From positions 5,146,001 to 5,210,000 of the forward strand of contig NC_012522.1 of the NCBI RefSeq assembly GCF_000010805.1: DNA of 64,000 nt, in the 5' to 3' direction. The notes beneath the pieces are model-generated. The model saw only the letters and a program-made list of their open reading frames with translations. It did no database searches and was not told the DNA's origin. Numbering within the stretch: the first letter of the stretch is position 1; each line of letters opens with the position of its first letter. The DNA is from Rhodococcus opacus B4. GTDB taxonomy: Bacteria; Actinomycetota; Actinomycetes; Mycobacteriales; Mycobacteriaceae. Below, one piece after another: positions 51,172 to 59,246 of this stretch. The position numbers were made by a program, and so were the translations under genes.

Positions 51172-51246
51172 GCCTCCTTAGCTCAGTGGTAGAGCACTCG
51201 CCTTGTAAGCGAGCGGTCGTCAGTTCAATCCTGACAGGGGGCTCCA
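51172..51246 (+). tRNA. tRNA-Thr (anticodon TGT)
   Basis: 75 bases forming a complete cloverleaf: acceptor GCCTCCT/AGGGGGC, D-stem GCTC/GAGC, anticodon stem CTCGC/GCGAG with loop CTTGTAA (anticodon TGT at 51204-51206), T-stem GTCAG/CTGAC with loop TTCAATC, discriminator T and an encoded CCA end. Reads ACA threonine codons. Confidence 0.97.
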
Positions 51247-51269
51247 CCGCGGAATCGACTCCGCAGACA

Positions 51270-51300
51270 GAGGGCCACCTTCTTCCGGAAGGTGGCCCTC
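51270..51300 (+). terminator. Terminator after tRNA-Thr
   Basis: A perfect 13-base stem, GAGGGCCACCTTC (51270-51282) with 51288-51300, loop TTCCG, 23 bases after the tRNA end, followed by a T-containing stretch (CGTCGTTTC). Confidence 0.88.
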
Positions 51301-51389
51301 CGTCGTTTCCCGCACGCTCACCCCTGGGTGGTGCGATCGTCACCCTGGGGTCCCTGTCTCCGAGCCCACCGGTCGTTGACTATGGGTTC

Positions 51390-51596
51390 ATGCAAGTGGA
51401 TTCGTGCAGGTCGGCCGTGTTGGAGGCGGTCGAAGCGCTGCCCGCTCTCGAAAGGGAGACGCTCGCACTCGTGTTCTACCGGGGCATGTCCTGTGACGAG
51501 GTGGCGGCGACGATGAAGACCACCGTCGACGTCGTCCGGGACCGGCTCCACGTGGGTGCGCGCACACTGCTCGCCGGTGTCGGCGGCAGACTCTGA
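51390..51596 (+). CDS. Stand-alone sigma-70 region 4-like protein
   Basis: 68 residues. LPALERETLALVFYRGMSCDEVAATM followed by DVVRDRLHVGARTLLAG is the helix-turn-helix of sigma region 4 as in ECF sigma factors. No region 2 is present; the upstream frame contains a terminator and no protein-like sequence. It may be a remnant of an ECF gene or a small DNA-binding protein. The start is an assumption (ATG 51390). It converges on the lipase gene, with only four bases between them. Confidence 0.6.
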   Translation: MQVDSCRSAVLEAVEALPALERETLALVFYRGMSCDEVAATMKTTVDVVRDRLHVGARTLLAGVGGRL

Positions 51597-51600
51597 ACCG

Positions 51601-53013
51601 TCACGTGCCGATCGGTCGACCGAGCAGGCTCGCGAGTGTGTCGCCGACGATCGACGACCACATGGGCCACGTCTTCTCGTCGAGGGCCATCGACCCCACG
51701 TCGTGGGTGGCGCACCCGGCGTCGACCGGGATCCCGTCGAAACGGTCCCGCATCCACATCAGGGCGCTCGCCGCGGCGATCGGTTCGAGCGACAGGTGCT
51801 CGCTGGCGTGGTCGCGGGTGTAGGTGACGCGGGCGTCCGGGTCCTGGCAGTACGTGTCGACGAGCCGGTCGACCGGGCCGACCGGCACCAGCCAGTCCGG
51901 GTTCGCCTGGTACATGTACATCGGGACCTCCGGCACCCGATGGCCCATCCTCGTCCGGTCGAGGACCGATTCGACCACAGGATCGCGCAGCGGGTCGCCG
52001 CTCGGACTGTCGAACAGTCCCCGCAGGTTCGCGAACGGCAGCAGCGCGGACTGGTAACTGACGCACAGGTTGCCCTTGGCGTCGAGGAGTTGCCTGCCGA
52101 GCGGATTCAGGTGGGTGTCGAGATACTCCGCGAGTTCGGGATAGTCCCGGCTCACGCCGAACACGCCGCCCAGCACGATCCCCGCGCCCAGGTCGTTGTC
52201 CGCGAGATCGACGAGGGCGCCGAGGTCTGCGGGGATGCCGCCCTCGGCCGCGCCGACGATGTTCAGGTCCGGCGCGTAGGTCGCGTGGAGTTCGGCGGCG
52301 TGCCCCGTCGCGATCGCGCCTCCGGAGTACCCCATCAGTCCGACCGGGGTCTGCCTGCCGGACAGGCCGAGGGGGCCGAAGTTCTCCGCCGCCCGGATCC
52401 CGTCCAGGGTGATGCGGCCGGCGAGCGGCCCGGCCGCGTAGGCGGCGTTCGGGCCCTGGTGATCCGGCAGCACGACGGCCCATCCCTGGGCGAGCGCGGC
52501 CTGGGCCTCGAGGAACTGCAGCGGCGCGACGACCTGACCGGTCAGCGGCGCGGGCACGGACCACTGCTGCAGCGCGTACGAGGCGGCGCAGTACTTGCCG
52601 AGGGAGTCTTCCGCCGGCTGGAGCGACAGCAGATTGCGGACGCCGGTGATCGTCCCCCGTGGTTTGATCACCGTCGCGACCGCCGGGATGGCCTCGTCCC
52701 GCGAATTGTTGGAGCGGTAGGACAGTTGCCACGCGTCGACGTTCACCGGAAGCACGGACAGGTTCGCCAGGCGCACTTCGCGGGCGGCGATGATCTCGCC
52801 GGGCTCGGCGGCGGCGACCACGTCGGCCGGCGGTTCGTAGAACCCGCGGTCGGCCTCGGGCCAGGCGGGGACGGCCGGGGCCGGTTGCACGTCCACCGGC
52901 GTTCCCTGGCCGGCGGGCGCCCCGACCGACGGCGCGGCGACGGCGAGTTGTGCGCCCACCATCATCGCCCCCACCAGCAGCATTCGGTGTCGCAGCGCTC
53001 TAGATCTGATCAT
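51601..53013 (-). CDS. Secreted LIP-family lipase
   Basis: 470 residues with a Sec signal peptide (basic start, hydrophobic core about 11-27, AAPSVGA). The alpha/beta hydrolase core is of the secretory-lipase type (Candida antarctica lipase A-like): nucleophile Ser230 in GYSGGA, then a lid-like region, Asp in the NPDWLVPV region, and His in DHASEHLS. Several cysteines could form disulfides. ATG 53013 has GGGGAGGA upstream. Exported triglyceride or wax ester hydrolases of this kind are common in rhodococci. Confidence 0.85.
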   Translation of the reverse strand: MIRSRALRHRMLLVGAMMVGAQLAVAAPSVGAPAGQGTPVDVQPAPAVPAWPEADRGFYEPPADVVAAAEPGEIIAAREVRLANLSVLPVNVDAWQLSYRSNNSRDEAIPAVATVIKPRGTITGVRNLLSLQPAEDSLGKYCAASYALQQWSVPAPLTGQVVAPLQFLEAQAALAQGWAVVLPDHQGPNAAYAAGPLAGRITLDGIRAAENFGPLGLSGRQTPVGLMGYSGGAIATGHAAELHATYAPDLNIVGAAEGGIPADLGALVDLADNDLGAGIVLGGVFGVSRDYPELAEYLDTHLNPLGRQLLDAKGNLCVSYQSALLPFANLRGLFDSPSGDPLRDPVVESVLDRTRMGHRVPEVPMYMYQANPDWLVPVGPVDRLVDTYCQDPDARVTYTRDHASEHLSLEPIAAASALMWMRDRFDGIPVDAGCATHDVGSMALDEKTWPMWSSIVGDTLASLLGRPIGT

Positions 53014-53114
53014 GTGGTCCTCCCCGGGCCGAAGTGAGACGCCCATGTCTCACTTTGAGTGCAGACCATAGATCAGGTGTGACGGGTATCGCAATACTCG
53101 CGAGTAAGTTCGGG

Positions 53115-53750
53115 TCAGGACTGGTCGGTGACCAGCGCGATGAGCATCGTGCTCAGCACGTCCACCAGCACCGACGCGGACGGCCGAGGGGCCGCGGTGC
53201 TCCAGTGGTGGGCGAGGTCGTTGACCGCGCCGATGAAGGCGATCGACACCATCTCGAACCGCCCGGGTGGGTCGATGACGCCACCGTCGATCGTGCGGGC
53301 GACCGCCTCGAAGAGTTGCGCCCACTGCCTGCGGCGCTCGAGGCGGTACTGCTCGACCCGGGGGCCCGCCCCGACCACTTCCACGAAGATGATCCTGGCG
53401 CGCCGCTCGTCGGTGCCGACCGATTCGATATAGGCCGTCATCACCGAGCCGGCGACGGTCCGCGGATCGCGGGACGGCGCCGCCTCGTTCGCGGCGAGCA
53501 CGGCGTCCCGGGCGTCGTCCTGAATCGTGTCGTAGACGGCCAGGAGGATGTCCTCGCGGCTGCCGAACTCCTCATAGAACTGGCGCCGCGACAGTCCGGC
53601 GTGGGCGCAGATGTCGCTGATCGAACTGTGGGCGTACGTCTTCTCCGCGAAGACCGACAGAGCGGAGTCGAGGAACCGCGCCCGGCGGGCTGCGCGACGT
53701 TCGGCAACCGGCAGGCCGCTGTACGTCCGACTCGATTCTGCTCTGGACAC
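53115..53750 (-). CDS. TetR-family transcriptional regulator
   Basis: 211 residues. The N-terminal helix-turn-helix SSISDICAHAGLSRRQFYEE is preceded by RRARFLDSALSVFAEKTY, and a ligand-binding domain follows. GTG start at 53750. It lies upstream of the lipase on the same strand but 101 bases away, and 43 bases beyond the end of the trehalase gene. It may repress itself or the lipase; the ligand is unknown. It is not the KstR protein. Confidence 0.85.
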   Translation of the reverse strand: MSRAESSRTYSGLPVAERRAARRARFLDSALSVFAEKTYAHSSISDICAHAGLSRRQFYEEFGSREDILLAVYDTIQDDARDAVLAANEAAPSRDPRTVAGSVMTAYIESVGTDERRARIIFVEVVGAGPRVEQYRLERRRQWAQLFEAVARTIDGGVIDPPGRFEMVSIAFIGAVNDLAHHWSTAAPRPSASVLVDVLSTMLIALVTDQS

Positions 53751-53793
53751 GGGATCAGCGTACGGTCACGGACGTCGCGATCCGCGCCTCGGC

Positions 53794-55686
53794 TCACATC
53801 AGTTCCCGCATCCGCTCGTGCAGGATGATGCGCCCCGCGGCCTCGATCAGCGCGAGATGCGAGAACGCCTGCGGAAAATTGCCGAGGTGACGACCGGTGC
53901 TCGTGTCGAACTCTTCGGCGTACAGACCCAGCGGAGACGACACGCTGACCAGTCGCTCCATCAAATCGGTTGCCTCCTGAACCTGTTCGACCACGGTCAG
54001 GGCCGACACCAGCCAGAACGAGCAGATCAGGAAACTGCCTTCCCGGCCCGACAACCCGTCGTCGGTTTCGCCGGTGCGGTAGCGCAGGACGAACCCGTCC
54101 TCGGTGAGATCGTTCGCGATGGCGTCGACGGTGGCGCGCAGCCGGTCGTCCCCGCGGGGAAGAAATCCGAAGACCGCGGCGAGCAGCGTCGACGCGTCCA
54201 GCGCCTCGGTGTCGTAGTGCTGGCGCAGCACCCGCTCCTTCACCCCGTGCGCGAGGATGTCGGCGCGGATCTCCTCGGCGGTGGCACGCCAGGTGTCCTC
54301 GGCCGCCCGGTCGCCGCGGATGCCCGCGATCTTCGACGCCCGGTCGAGCGCCACCCAGCACATCAGCTTCGACGACACATAGTGCTGCGGTGCGCCGCGA
54401 GCCTCCCAGATCCCCTGATCGGGGTTGCGCCACACCGCCGAGGCGCATGCCGCCTGCTGCTGCACGAGTGGCCACAGCCGCCGGGGAAGGCGCTTGCTGC
54501 GCACCGTGTGCAGCAGGATCGAGTCGAGGGCGGCGCCGAACACGTCGTTCTGCCGCTGATCGAACGCGCCGTTGCCGATCCGCACCGGACGCGCGCCCGC
54601 GTAGCCGGACAGGTCGTCGCGGGTCGACTCGGTCAGGTCGCGGGTGCCGTCGATTCCGTACATGATCTGCAGCGCGCCGTCGCCGTTCGACTCGAGGTCG
54701 GCGATGAACTGCATGAACTCGTCGGCCTCCCAGTCCAGATTCAGGTAGTGCAGGGCCTGCAGCGTGAACGTGGAATCCCGCATCCACGTGTACCGGTAGT
54801 CCCAATTGCGTTCGCCGCCCGGAGTTTCCGGTAGCGACGTCGTGAGGGCCGCGACGGTGGCGCCGGTCGGCATGTATGTCAGGCCCTTTATGGTCAGGGC
54901 GGATCGCTGGATCGCCTCACGCCACCGGTGGTCTGGGAAACGGGCGTGACTGAACCAGCGCCGCCAGAACGCGGAAGTCGCATCGAGTTGTGCGACAGCC
55001 TCTTCCGTCGTCTCCGGCGCGACGAGTTCCGCCGCCCAGGTCAGCGCGCAGTACAGCGTTTCGCCCTTCTCGAGCATGTGGCGCGCGCGAACCCGGCCAC
55101 CCTCGATGCCGAGCGCCATGTCCGTCTTCAGGCGCAGCATGAGCCCCGCTCCGCTCGCGTCGGCGGTGTGCCGATCGCCGTCGACGAGAACCCACTCCGC
55201 CGGTGCACGTCCGTAGTCGAACACGGGCTCGCACACCAACTCCACCTCCACGCTGCCGTCGAGGCAGGTGACCGTGCGGACCAGCATGTGGTCGGCGTCG
55301 TCGTCCGCCGGCGGCCTCGTGTGCGGAGTGACGGTGTCCTCACCGCGGGTCGGGCCCATCGTCAGCGCACTGCGCACGTTCACCCACCCGGTCGGGGTGT
55401 TCCACACCGCCGAGATGGTGTTGGTTCCCGGCTCGTACTGGCGGGACGCCGGTACGTTGAGGCCGAACGGGCCGATCCGGAACATCCCGGCCTCGCGGTC
55501 GAGGAGGGAGCCGAACACGCTGGGCGAGTCGAACCGGGGCACGCACAGCCAGTCGACGGAACCGTCCGGCGCGATCAGCGCCCCGGTGTGACAGTTCGAC
55601 AGGAAGGCATAGTCGGCGATCGGCGGGAACGGCGACGGCGCAGCCGCGCTCTGGGGTGGGGCATCGTCGTCCGAGGCAGTAGTCAC
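53794..55686 (-). CDS. GH15 family glycoside hydrolase (trehalase-type)
   Basis: 630 residues. An N-terminal beta-sandwich (IADYAFLSNCHTGALIAPDG, WLCVPRFDSPSVFG) precedes the alpha/alpha-toroid of GH15 with GGERNWDYRYTWMRDSTF and the C-terminal catalytic motif LGNFPQAFSHLALIEAA. Actinobacterial enzymes with this layout (mycobacterial TreH) hydrolyse trehalose, although glucoamylase-like relatives exist. No signal peptide, so cytosolic. GTG 55686 has GGGAGAGGGA upstream. With otsA at 21.8 kb, both synthesis and breakdown of trehalose are represented. Confidence 0.87.
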   Translation of the reverse strand: MTTASDDDAPPQSAAAPSPFPPIADYAFLSNCHTGALIAPDGSVDWLCVPRFDSPSVFGSLLDREAGMFRIGPFGLNVPASRQYEPGTNTISAVWNTPTGWVNVRSALTMGPTRGEDTVTPHTRPPADDDADHMLVRTVTCLDGSVEVELVCEPVFDYGRAPAEWVLVDGDRHTADASGAGLMLRLKTDMALGIEGGRVRARHMLEKGETLYCALTWAAELVAPETTEEAVAQLDATSAFWRRWFSHARFPDHRWREAIQRSALTIKGLTYMPTGATVAALTTSLPETPGGERNWDYRYTWMRDSTFTLQALHYLNLDWEADEFMQFIADLESNGDGALQIMYGIDGTRDLTESTRDDLSGYAGARPVRIGNGAFDQRQNDVFGAALDSILLHTVRSKRLPRRLWPLVQQQAACASAVWRNPDQGIWEARGAPQHYVSSKLMCWVALDRASKIAGIRGDRAAEDTWRATAEEIRADILAHGVKERVLRQHYDTEALDASTLLAAVFGFLPRGDDRLRATVDAIANDLTEDGFVLRYRTGETDDGLSGREGSFLICSFWLVSALTVVEQVQEATDLMERLVSVSSPLGLYAEEFDTSTGRHLGNFPQAFSHLALIEAAGRIILHERMRELM

Positions 55687-55770
55687 GTTCGCGTCCCTCT
55701 CCCGGAGTGTCGACTACCTCCATGCTGCGGGTCGCGGCGCCGGCGGTCATCACCCGGTTCGGGTGACCGG

Positions 55771-55955
55771 TCAGTCCCCGAGGACGGCGAGATAGTGTCG
55801 GCGAACGCGATCCGGCTCCGCGATGACGTCGATCTCGGTGATCTTTCCGTCGACGATCGTGAACGCCGGGGTCGTCGCCGCCGGCGGATGTCGGGTCGTC
55901 CCACTGCTGCGGGCGGCACTACCGGCAAGCGGACGTGTGAGGAGTTCTTGGCCGG
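55771..55955 (-). pseudogene. Fragment of an ECF sigma factor SnoaL-like C-terminus
   Basis: A start-less reading frame of about 60 codons ending at 55771. Its last 35 codons (AFTIVDGKITEIDVIAEPDR, then VRRHYLAVLGD and a stop) look like the C-terminal SnoaL-like domain end of SigJ/ECF41-type sigma factors. The upstream part does not match the family and there is no ATG, GTG or TTG, so it is probably a gene remnant behind the SigF-type gene. Confidence 0.45.
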
Positions 55956-56813
55956 TCAGGACGTCTGAACGGAGGCATCCGCGAGCTTCCCGCGCAGGTC
56001 CGCCAGGGTCTTGGACAGCAGCCGGGACACCTGCATCTGCGAGACACCCACCCGCGCGGCGATCTGCGACTGGGTCATGTTGCCGAAGAATCGCAGGACG
56101 AGGACGGTGCGTTCGAGGTCGGGCAGGGATCCCAGCAGCGGTTCGAGGACGACATGGTCCTCGACGTGGGCGAGGGACGGGTCGACGTCGCCGATCGTCT
56201 CCGACAGCGGGCGCTCGTCCTCGCCGAGCGGGAAATCGACGGACAGGGTGCTGTAGGCGTCGGAGACCCGCAGTCCCCGTGCCACCTCGTCTTTGTCGAT
56301 TCCCAGGGCCTCGGCCAATTCGCTCGCGGTCGGCGCCCGGCCGAGGGTGGTGGTGAGTTCGGTTGTCGCGTTCGTGAGGGACAGGTGCAGTTCCTGCATG
56401 CTGCGCGGGACATGCATCGCCCAGCCGGTGTCGCGGAAGTGCCTGCGCACTTCGCCGGTGATCGTCGGGACTGCGTAGGACACGAAGCTCGCCCCGCAGC
56501 GGGCATCAAAGCGGTCGACGGCCTTGACCAGGCCGAGGCGGGCGACCTGGATCAGGTCGTCGAGGGGTTCTCCGCGACCCAGGAATCGCCGGGCTATGTG
56601 TTCGGCGAGCGGCAGGCACCGCTCGATCAGTCGCTGTCGCAGCAATTCGCGGCGGGGGTCGGAGGCGGCGAGCCGGCCGATGGCCGCGCATTGCGCGGGC
56701 ACGTCACGGTACTGGTCCCGCTCGCGGGAGGCGGTGCGATGTGTCGGCTTCGTCCGCGCGGGAATGCGTCGGATTTCGCACGACGGTTCGACGAGCTGGG
56801 TGGTCGCAGTCAT
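55956..56813 (-). CDS. SigF-family RNA polymerase sigma factor
   Basis: 285 residues of the group 3 (SigB/SigF) stress sigma type. Region 2 is LPLAEHIARRFLGRGEPLDD and LIQVARLGLVKAVDRFD; region 3 carries EVRRHFRDTGWAMHVPRSMQ; region 4 ends SLPDLERTVLVLRFFGNMTQ, SQIAARVGVSQMQVSRLLSK. The N-terminal 35 residues are extra. ATG at 56813. No anti-sigma or anti-anti-sigma gene is adjacent, unlike canonical sigF operons, so this is a lone paralogue. Confidence 0.93.
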   Translation of the reverse strand: MTATTQLVEPSCEIRRIPARTKPTHRTASRERDQYRDVPAQCAAIGRLAASDPRRELLRQRLIERCLPLAEHIARRFLGRGEPLDDLIQVARLGLVKAVDRFDARCGASFVSYAVPTITGEVRRHFRDTGWAMHVPRSMQELHLSLTNATTELTTTLGRAPTASELAEALGIDKDEVARGLRVSDAYSTLSVDFPLGEDERPLSETIGDVDPSLAHVEDHVVLEPLLGSLPDLERTVLVLRFFGNMTQSQIAARVGVSQMQVSRLLSKTLADLRGKLADASVQTS

Positions 56814-56856
56814 GGCTCTGCCCTTCTCTGATCGGCCGTCATCGGCTCAGGCGCCG

Positions 56857-56940
56857 CTATTCGACGAGTGCGGGGGATGCGTCGGTGGCCTCGTCGGCGA
56901 ACATCGCCTCGATCCGGGCCTTGATTTCCTCGGTGCTCAT
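56857..56940 (-). CDS. Candidate 27-residue micro-protein
   Basis: MSTEEIKARIEAMFADEATD then ASPALVE and a stop, preceded by CGGAGCA at suitable spacing. The acidic, helix-forming sequence lies between the SigF-type gene and another micro-ORF on the same strand. It may be a leader peptide of the sigma gene. Evidence is limited to start, ribosome site and composition. Confidence 0.4.
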   Translation of the reverse strand: MSTEEIKARIEAMFADEATDASPALVE

Positions 56941-57052
56941 CGTTGCTCCGCCTCGCGCGGCAGTGCTGCTGACGGAGGCGTGGGATGCGGAGTGGGCGGG
57001 CATGAGCGCGATGTCCTGTCGTGAGGGGAATGGTCGGGGGGAGCGTGGCCGG

Positions 57053-57196
57053 TCAGGTCGGCAGCGACGAGAGGAGGGTCAGTGCGCTGAGGGCCAGCGT
57101 GGCGATCAGGCCACCGGCGATCGCTCCGCCGCTGCCTGCGCCCAGGACCAGGACTTCCCCGTCGTGGGGCGTGTTCTCCGCGTTGTGCGTGGTCAT
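57053..57196 (-). CDS. Candidate 47-residue small membrane protein
   Basis: A polar N-terminus (MTTHNAENTPHDGE) precedes a Gly/Ala-rich hydrophobic stretch (LVLGAGSGGAIAGGLIATLA, then LSALTLLSSLPT) long enough to cross a membrane. AGGAG sits five bases before the ATG at 57196. No family is recognised. It is divergent from the first HspR-like gene and on the same strand as the 27-residue frame and sigma gene. The glycine pattern suggests helix packing or a bacteriocin-like peptide. Confidence 0.6.
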   Translation of the reverse strand: MTTHNAENTPHDGEVLVLGAGSGGAIAGGLIATLALSALTLLSSLPT

Positions 57197-57475
57197 CGGT
57201 TCTCCTTCGTGCGACCTCGTCGTGAGAACTAATCTGCGTTGAAGAATATAGATTTGTTCTACAGCGGTCGGACGGGAAGTTCAAGCCGAATCGGCAAGAT
57301 TGCTGGTCCGGCCAGGTAGCCTCGACTCGCGTCGAGTACGGGATGTCGCTCAGAACGATGTGACGCCGGTGGAACGGCGGCGCACAATTCTCGGATCGAA
57401 CCTGTGCGCCCCGCGGCACATTGTGTTCCCCGGGCCTTGCTAGGATTGATGCGCCCTGAGAAGAAGGGAGATCCT

Positions 57476-57802
57476 GTGACGTCCTCTCATGTACCGCTTC
57501 GTTCGCAGCGGGGTGTGTACGGGATCTCGGTAACGTCGGAGCTGACGGGTATCGGACCGCAGACGCTGCGCCTGTACGAGCGGCGCGGGTTGATCACACC
57601 GACTCGCACGGGCGGTGGAACCCGCCGCTACAGCGAGGACGACGTCGCGCGCCTCCACAAGATCACCGAACTCGTCGCCGCCGGAGTCAATCTCATCGGC
57701 ATCGGCCAGATTCTTCGGCTCGAGGCCGAGAACGCGGTCCTCGCGGCGAGGAACGCCGAACTCGAGCAACTCGTCCGATCCGAGGTCCCGGATCGCGCCT
57801 GA
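57476..57802 (+). CDS. HspR-like MerR-family regulator (copy 1)
   Basis: 108 residues. The MerR helix-turn-helix is VYGISVTSELTGIGPQTLRL, then YERRGLITPTRTGGGTRRYS. A GVNLIGIGQILRLE segment and a short coiled coil follow, as in HspR, with no metal-binding cysteines. GTG 57476 has GGGAG five bases upstream. No dnaK operon or HAIR operator is visible nearby. A close paralogue lies at 58438. It ends 11 bases from the convergent gene at 57814. Confidence 0.85.
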   Translation: MTSSHVPLRSQRGVYGISVTSELTGIGPQTLRLYERRGLITPTRTGGGTRRYSEDDVARLHKITELVAAGVNLIGIGQILRLEAENAVLAARNAELEQLVRSEVPDRA

Positions 57803-57813
57803 GCGGCGCCCGC

Positions 57814-58197
57814 TCAGCTCGCGGACTGGTCGTTGGTGGGGTTGAACTCGTCGAACGACGCGTCGGCCGACTGCCATTTACCTGCGGCCCGAATGTCGGC
57901 GAACGCGAGGTCGAATGCGTCCACCAGCCACGCGTGCCCGGCGGTGGCCAGCAATTCGTCGGACGTGCCGTCGGCCGCACCCTGGAACAGGCTGACCCGC
58001 CACTCGGATGCGTCCTCGGTGCTGTCGGTGAGTCCGTCGATTGCGTTGGACGCGAGAAGGTACCGGTTGAACTCGAAATCGACCCGGATCGCATAGCCCG
58101 CACCGGTATTGACCACATTTGCCGGCCGTTGGGTGGCGGCGGCGAGTGCGGTCAGGGCGTCGCGGTAACGGTCGGCGTGTTCCTGTGTGCGGGGCAC
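57814..58197 (-). CDS. Conserved hypothetical protein between two HspR-like genes
   Basis: 127 residues, acidic and soluble, no signal or membrane segment. YAIRVDFEFNRYLLASNAID and EWRVSLFQGAADGTSDELLA suggest an alpha/beta fold. I do not recognise the family. GTG 58197 with GACGAGAGAAC upstream. It sits between the two MerR paralogues, divergent from copy 2 and convergent with copy 1, so either may control it. Confidence 0.7.
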   Translation of the reverse strand: MPRTQEHADRYRDALTALAAATQRPANVVNTGAGYAIRVDFEFNRYLLASNAIDGLTDSTEDASEWRVSLFQGAADGTSDELLATAGHAWLVDAFDLAFADIRAAGKWQSADASFDEFNPTNDQSAS

Positions 58198-58437
58198 AGT
58201 TCTCTCGTCTCTGGCGCAGGGGCCGTGGCACTCGTGGCCACGACACCTCCACGAACCCTGCGAGGGCCGCGTCGGTTCGTGTTCGGTTCGAGTCCGAGAT
58301 TACGGCACGCGTCCCCTCGCTCCGCGGCAGCGGCCTGCTCGTGATGATCGCGGGACGCAAAATCTATACCGCGAAGTTCAGATTCATTTCACCCATTTGA
58401 TAACATCAGGTGTTCCTTGAGCAGAAGGGAGCTTGTC

Positions 58438-58746
58438 GTGACGATCGAAACACTGCCCCAATCGCACCGCGGGGTATATGGAATCGCGGTGACGTCCGAG
58501 CTGACGGGCATAGGTCCGCAGACCTTGCGACTCTACGAACGCCGTGGATTGCTCACACCCGCCCGAACCAGTGGTGGCACTCGCAGATACAGCGACGACG
58601 ATCTGGTCAGGCTGGCGCGCATCGCGCAGCTCATGGAGGACGGAGTGAACCTGGCCGGGATTCAGCGCATCCTTGCGCTGGAATCCGAGAACGCAGACCT
58701 CGCCTCCCGGCTCGAGGGGTCCGGCGGACGCATCTCCGCCGAGTGA
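58438..58746 (+). CDS. HspR-like MerR-family regulator (copy 2)
   Basis: 102 residues, closely similar to copy 1: HRGVYGIAVTSELTGIGPQT, LRLYERRGLLTPARTSGGTR, then GVNLAGIQRILALESENADL. GTG 58438 with GGGAG six bases upstream, the same arrangement as copy 1. The preceding region is relatively AT-rich (ATTTGATAACATC), a likely promoter. Probably a duplication of copy 1. Followed by a gene for a small two-helix membrane protein. Confidence 0.85.
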   Translation: MTIETLPQSHRGVYGIAVTSELTGIGPQTLRLYERRGLLTPARTSGGTRRYSDDDLVRLARIAQLMEDGVNLAGIQRILALESENADLASRLEGSGGRISAE

Positions 58747-59001
58747 CGATCCCGGGTCGCGGACGACAGATAAGTTGACGACCCGGACAGGTTGCGACGG
58801 AAGAATATTTCCCCGGTCGCGGTAGGGAGAGAACAAGTGCAATAGCCGAACGAAACACACCTTGCGTCGTCGGCGCGCGACCGCTGTAGATCGCGAACAG
58901 CACGGGCCCGCACGACACCGCCGACAGCGTCGGCCCGGTCACCGCCCCTCGTGTACCCCGGCCACTGGTCCGAATGTCGACTCCAGACGGGAAATCGAAC
59001 C

Positions 59002-59232
59002 ATGACCCTTGCCACCCACAATGCGCTCCGCACACGTACTCCCCGGCACGCGAAGAATGAGCACGTCGAGCCCGACCGCCACTTCTCGCTCGGGACCGCA
59101 CTCATCGCCGCGCTCGTCGCCGCCGTGCCTGCGATGACCGTGACCGGGTCGGTGGTCCTCGCGGCCACGACCGCCGGATCCGTTCTCGTCGGCGTGCTGC
59201 TCGCCGCATTCCTCATCTCGAGCCTGATCTGA
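59002..59232 (+). CDS. Small two-helix membrane protein
   Basis: 76 residues: a basic, His-containing N-terminus (TRTPRHAKNEHVEPDRHF), then two hydrophobic segments (LGTALIAALVAAVPAMTV and VLAATTAGSVLVGVLLAAFL). GGGA precedes ATG 59002. No family recognised. It lies 255 bases after copy 2 of the HspR-like genes on the same strand and converges on the epoxide hydrolase pseudogene. Confidence 0.6.
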   Translation: MTLATHNALRTRTPRHAKNEHVEPDRHFSLGTALIAALVAAVPAMTVTGSVVLAATTAGSVLVGVLLAAFLISSLI

Positions 59233-59246
59233 CCGCTCCGGATCGG

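Noticed and set aside
53115..53750. TetR gene as KstR or KstR2
   Set aside because: The helix-turn-helix and context (lipase, trehalase) differ, and no KstR-like operator is present at its promoter.
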